39,950 nucleotides of DNA, taken from the NCBI GenBank assembly GCA_025201865.1, contig MU602737.1, forward strand, positions 1 through 39,950, written 5' to 3'. The notes beneath the pieces are model-generated. The model was not told where the DNA came from. It was given only the letters and a program-made list of their open reading frames with translations, and searched no databases. Numbering within the stretch: the first letter of the stretch is position 1; the number at the start of each line of letters is the position of its first letter. Origin of the DNA: Ramicandelaber brevisporus. Its lineage: Eukaryota; Kickxellomycota; Ramicandelaberales; Ramicandelaberaceae. Below are positions 39,086 to 39,950 of this stretch, one piece after another. The position numbers and the translations under genes are program-made.

Positions 39086-39949
39086 CAGTCGTCGGATTTC
39101 GGCGTGGACAAGGCTGCATGGATCCCCAAGGATGCTCACCATCCGGCGCTGCTTGCTCTTGTTGCGAAGGAGGCCGGCGTCACTGTTGACCAGTTGCGCG
39201 ACTTTGAGCTCCACCTGTTTGACACTCAGAAGGCGACAATTGGTGGTCTCGCTGACGAGTTTGTTCATTCTGCCAGACTTGACAACTTGCTGAGCTCGTT
39301 CTGTGCTATAGAGGCAATAGCCTCTCCGGCAGCCTCAAGCGACGAGTCTCTTGCTGATGAGGAGTGCATTCGAATGGTTGTTTTGTTTGACAACGAGGAG
39401 ATTGGATCCCGCTCGGCTCAAGGTGCCCAGTCCCCACTTCTCAATACGACGCTCGAGCGTATTCAGTATGCACTCGCCTCTCAGATGCTGCACCGCGACG
39501 ATATTAGCCCCACTCTGCTGGCTGAGTCAATGACCCGCAGCTGGCTAATTAGCTCCGATGTTGCACACTCGGTCCACCCAAATTATACAGGCTCGTATGA
39601 GGCAGACCATCGTCCGATATTGAACGGCGGCGTCGTGATCAAAATCAACGCCAATGTCAAGTATGCAACCACATCCGAGACATCCACGATGCTCAAGACC
39701 ATTGCGAGAAAGCGCGGCATTCCTCTGCAGCAGTTTGTGATTCGCAATGATTCGCCTGGTGGATCGACCATTGGACCCATTGTGGCGGCTCGTCTGGGAA
39801 TTCGTACCATTGACGTTGGTGCTCCAGTATTGGCAATGCACTCCATCCGTGAAATGACCGGCGTGGACGATGTCAAATTTGCGACTGACCTGTATATCGC
39901 CTGCTTGACTGACTACACTACAACCGAGCAGTCTTTCCAGCTTTATTAG
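38435..39949 (+). CDS. aspartyl aminopeptidase, M18 family
   Basis: A 504-residue M18 metallopeptidase related to yeast Ape4 and animal DNPEP. Zinc-site and catalytic elements: H93 in GAHTDSP, D283 in 'ARLDNLLSSF', the pair E321-E322 in FDNEEIGS, then SDVAHSVHPNY, NDSPGGSTIGP and MHSIREM near the C-terminus. The family removes N-terminal Asp or Glu from peptides as a large dodecamer in the cytosol, and in yeast may be carried to the vacuole. A polyGln run (Q208-218) sits in the dimerisation-domain region, before the SSDFG-to-PALLAL segment. The open frame begins at a TTG at 38399; the ATG at 38435 starts a normal-length M18 protein. The stop TAG ends one base before the window edge, so the coding part is complete. 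Confidence 0.92.
39055..39088 (+). repeat. CAG repeat encoding polyglutamine
   Basis: About eleven CAG/CAA codons inside the aspartyl aminopeptidase gene, giving an eleven-residue glutamine run in an otherwise conserved enzyme. Confidence 0.93.
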
Positions 39950-39950
39950 A

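Noticed and set aside
1-39950. Intact transposon, insertion sequence, rRNA or integrated virus
   Set aside because: No transposase, reverse transcriptase, integrase, long terminal or inverted repeats, or rRNA signature was seen on reading the window.

Overview
The window reads as nuclear DNA of a filamentous or early-diverging fungus. Evidence for a fungus: two Zn2Cys6 binuclear-cluster transcription factors with fungal middle-homology regions, a Swi1-type ARID subunit, a germinal-centre-type Ste20 kinase, a CENP-A-like histone H3, and one intron with a fungal-type GTATGT donor. Most genes are uninterrupted ORFs with long Ser/Gln/Ala-rich tracts, and queuine-salvage and SDR-type threonine dehydrogenase genes are present. 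Saccharomycetes lack queuosine, so a budding yeast is unlikely. I cannot name the lineage from sequence alone; the low intron density and homopolymer-rich proteins would suit an early-diverging group, but this is inference.

Layout. 189-2061: a MYND-finger protein and a CENP-A-like histone H3, both on the minus strand. 2712-10064: two Zn2Cys6 regulators in tandem on the plus strand. 10184-18181, plus strand: an unrecognised protein, a PP2A B''-type EF-hand subunit and a Ste20/GCK-family kinase. 18265-20049, minus: the TPR subunit Apc8/Cdc23 of the anaphase-promoting complex, convergent with the kinase. 20050-23123: a 3 kb non-coding divergent region with a thymine-poor island and CT-rich leader-like sequence. 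23124-31690, plus: Swi1/ARID SWI/SNF subunit, a coiled-coil protein, a zinc-finger protein made of two tandem copies of a four-finger (OrsD-like) module, and a small basic protein. 32567-35038, plus: mitochondrial L-threonine 3-dehydrogenase and a small TMEM254-like membrane protein. 35105-38003, minus: queuine tRNA-ribosyltransferase accessory subunit and mitochondrial succinyl-CoA ligase alpha subunit, the latter split by a 392-nt intron. 38435-39949, plus: aspartyl aminopeptidase, ending one base before the window edge.

The genes do not form a pathway cluster. Several act in chromosome and cell-cycle biology (CENP-A, Apc8, PP2A B'', GCK kinase), in chromatin and transcription (Swi1, Zn2Cys6, zinc-finger protein), and in mitochondrial metabolism (TDH, LSC1), but neighbouring fungal genes are normally transcribed separately. 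No rRNA, convincing tRNA, CRISPR array, insertion sequence or intact transposon was seen. The points I find most worth a second look are the duplicated zinc-finger module protein with its N-terminal SUMO-motif cluster, the centromeric-type H3 without the usual loop-1 insertion, the T-poor island, and the spliced LSC1 gene whose start lies in a 40-nt first exon.
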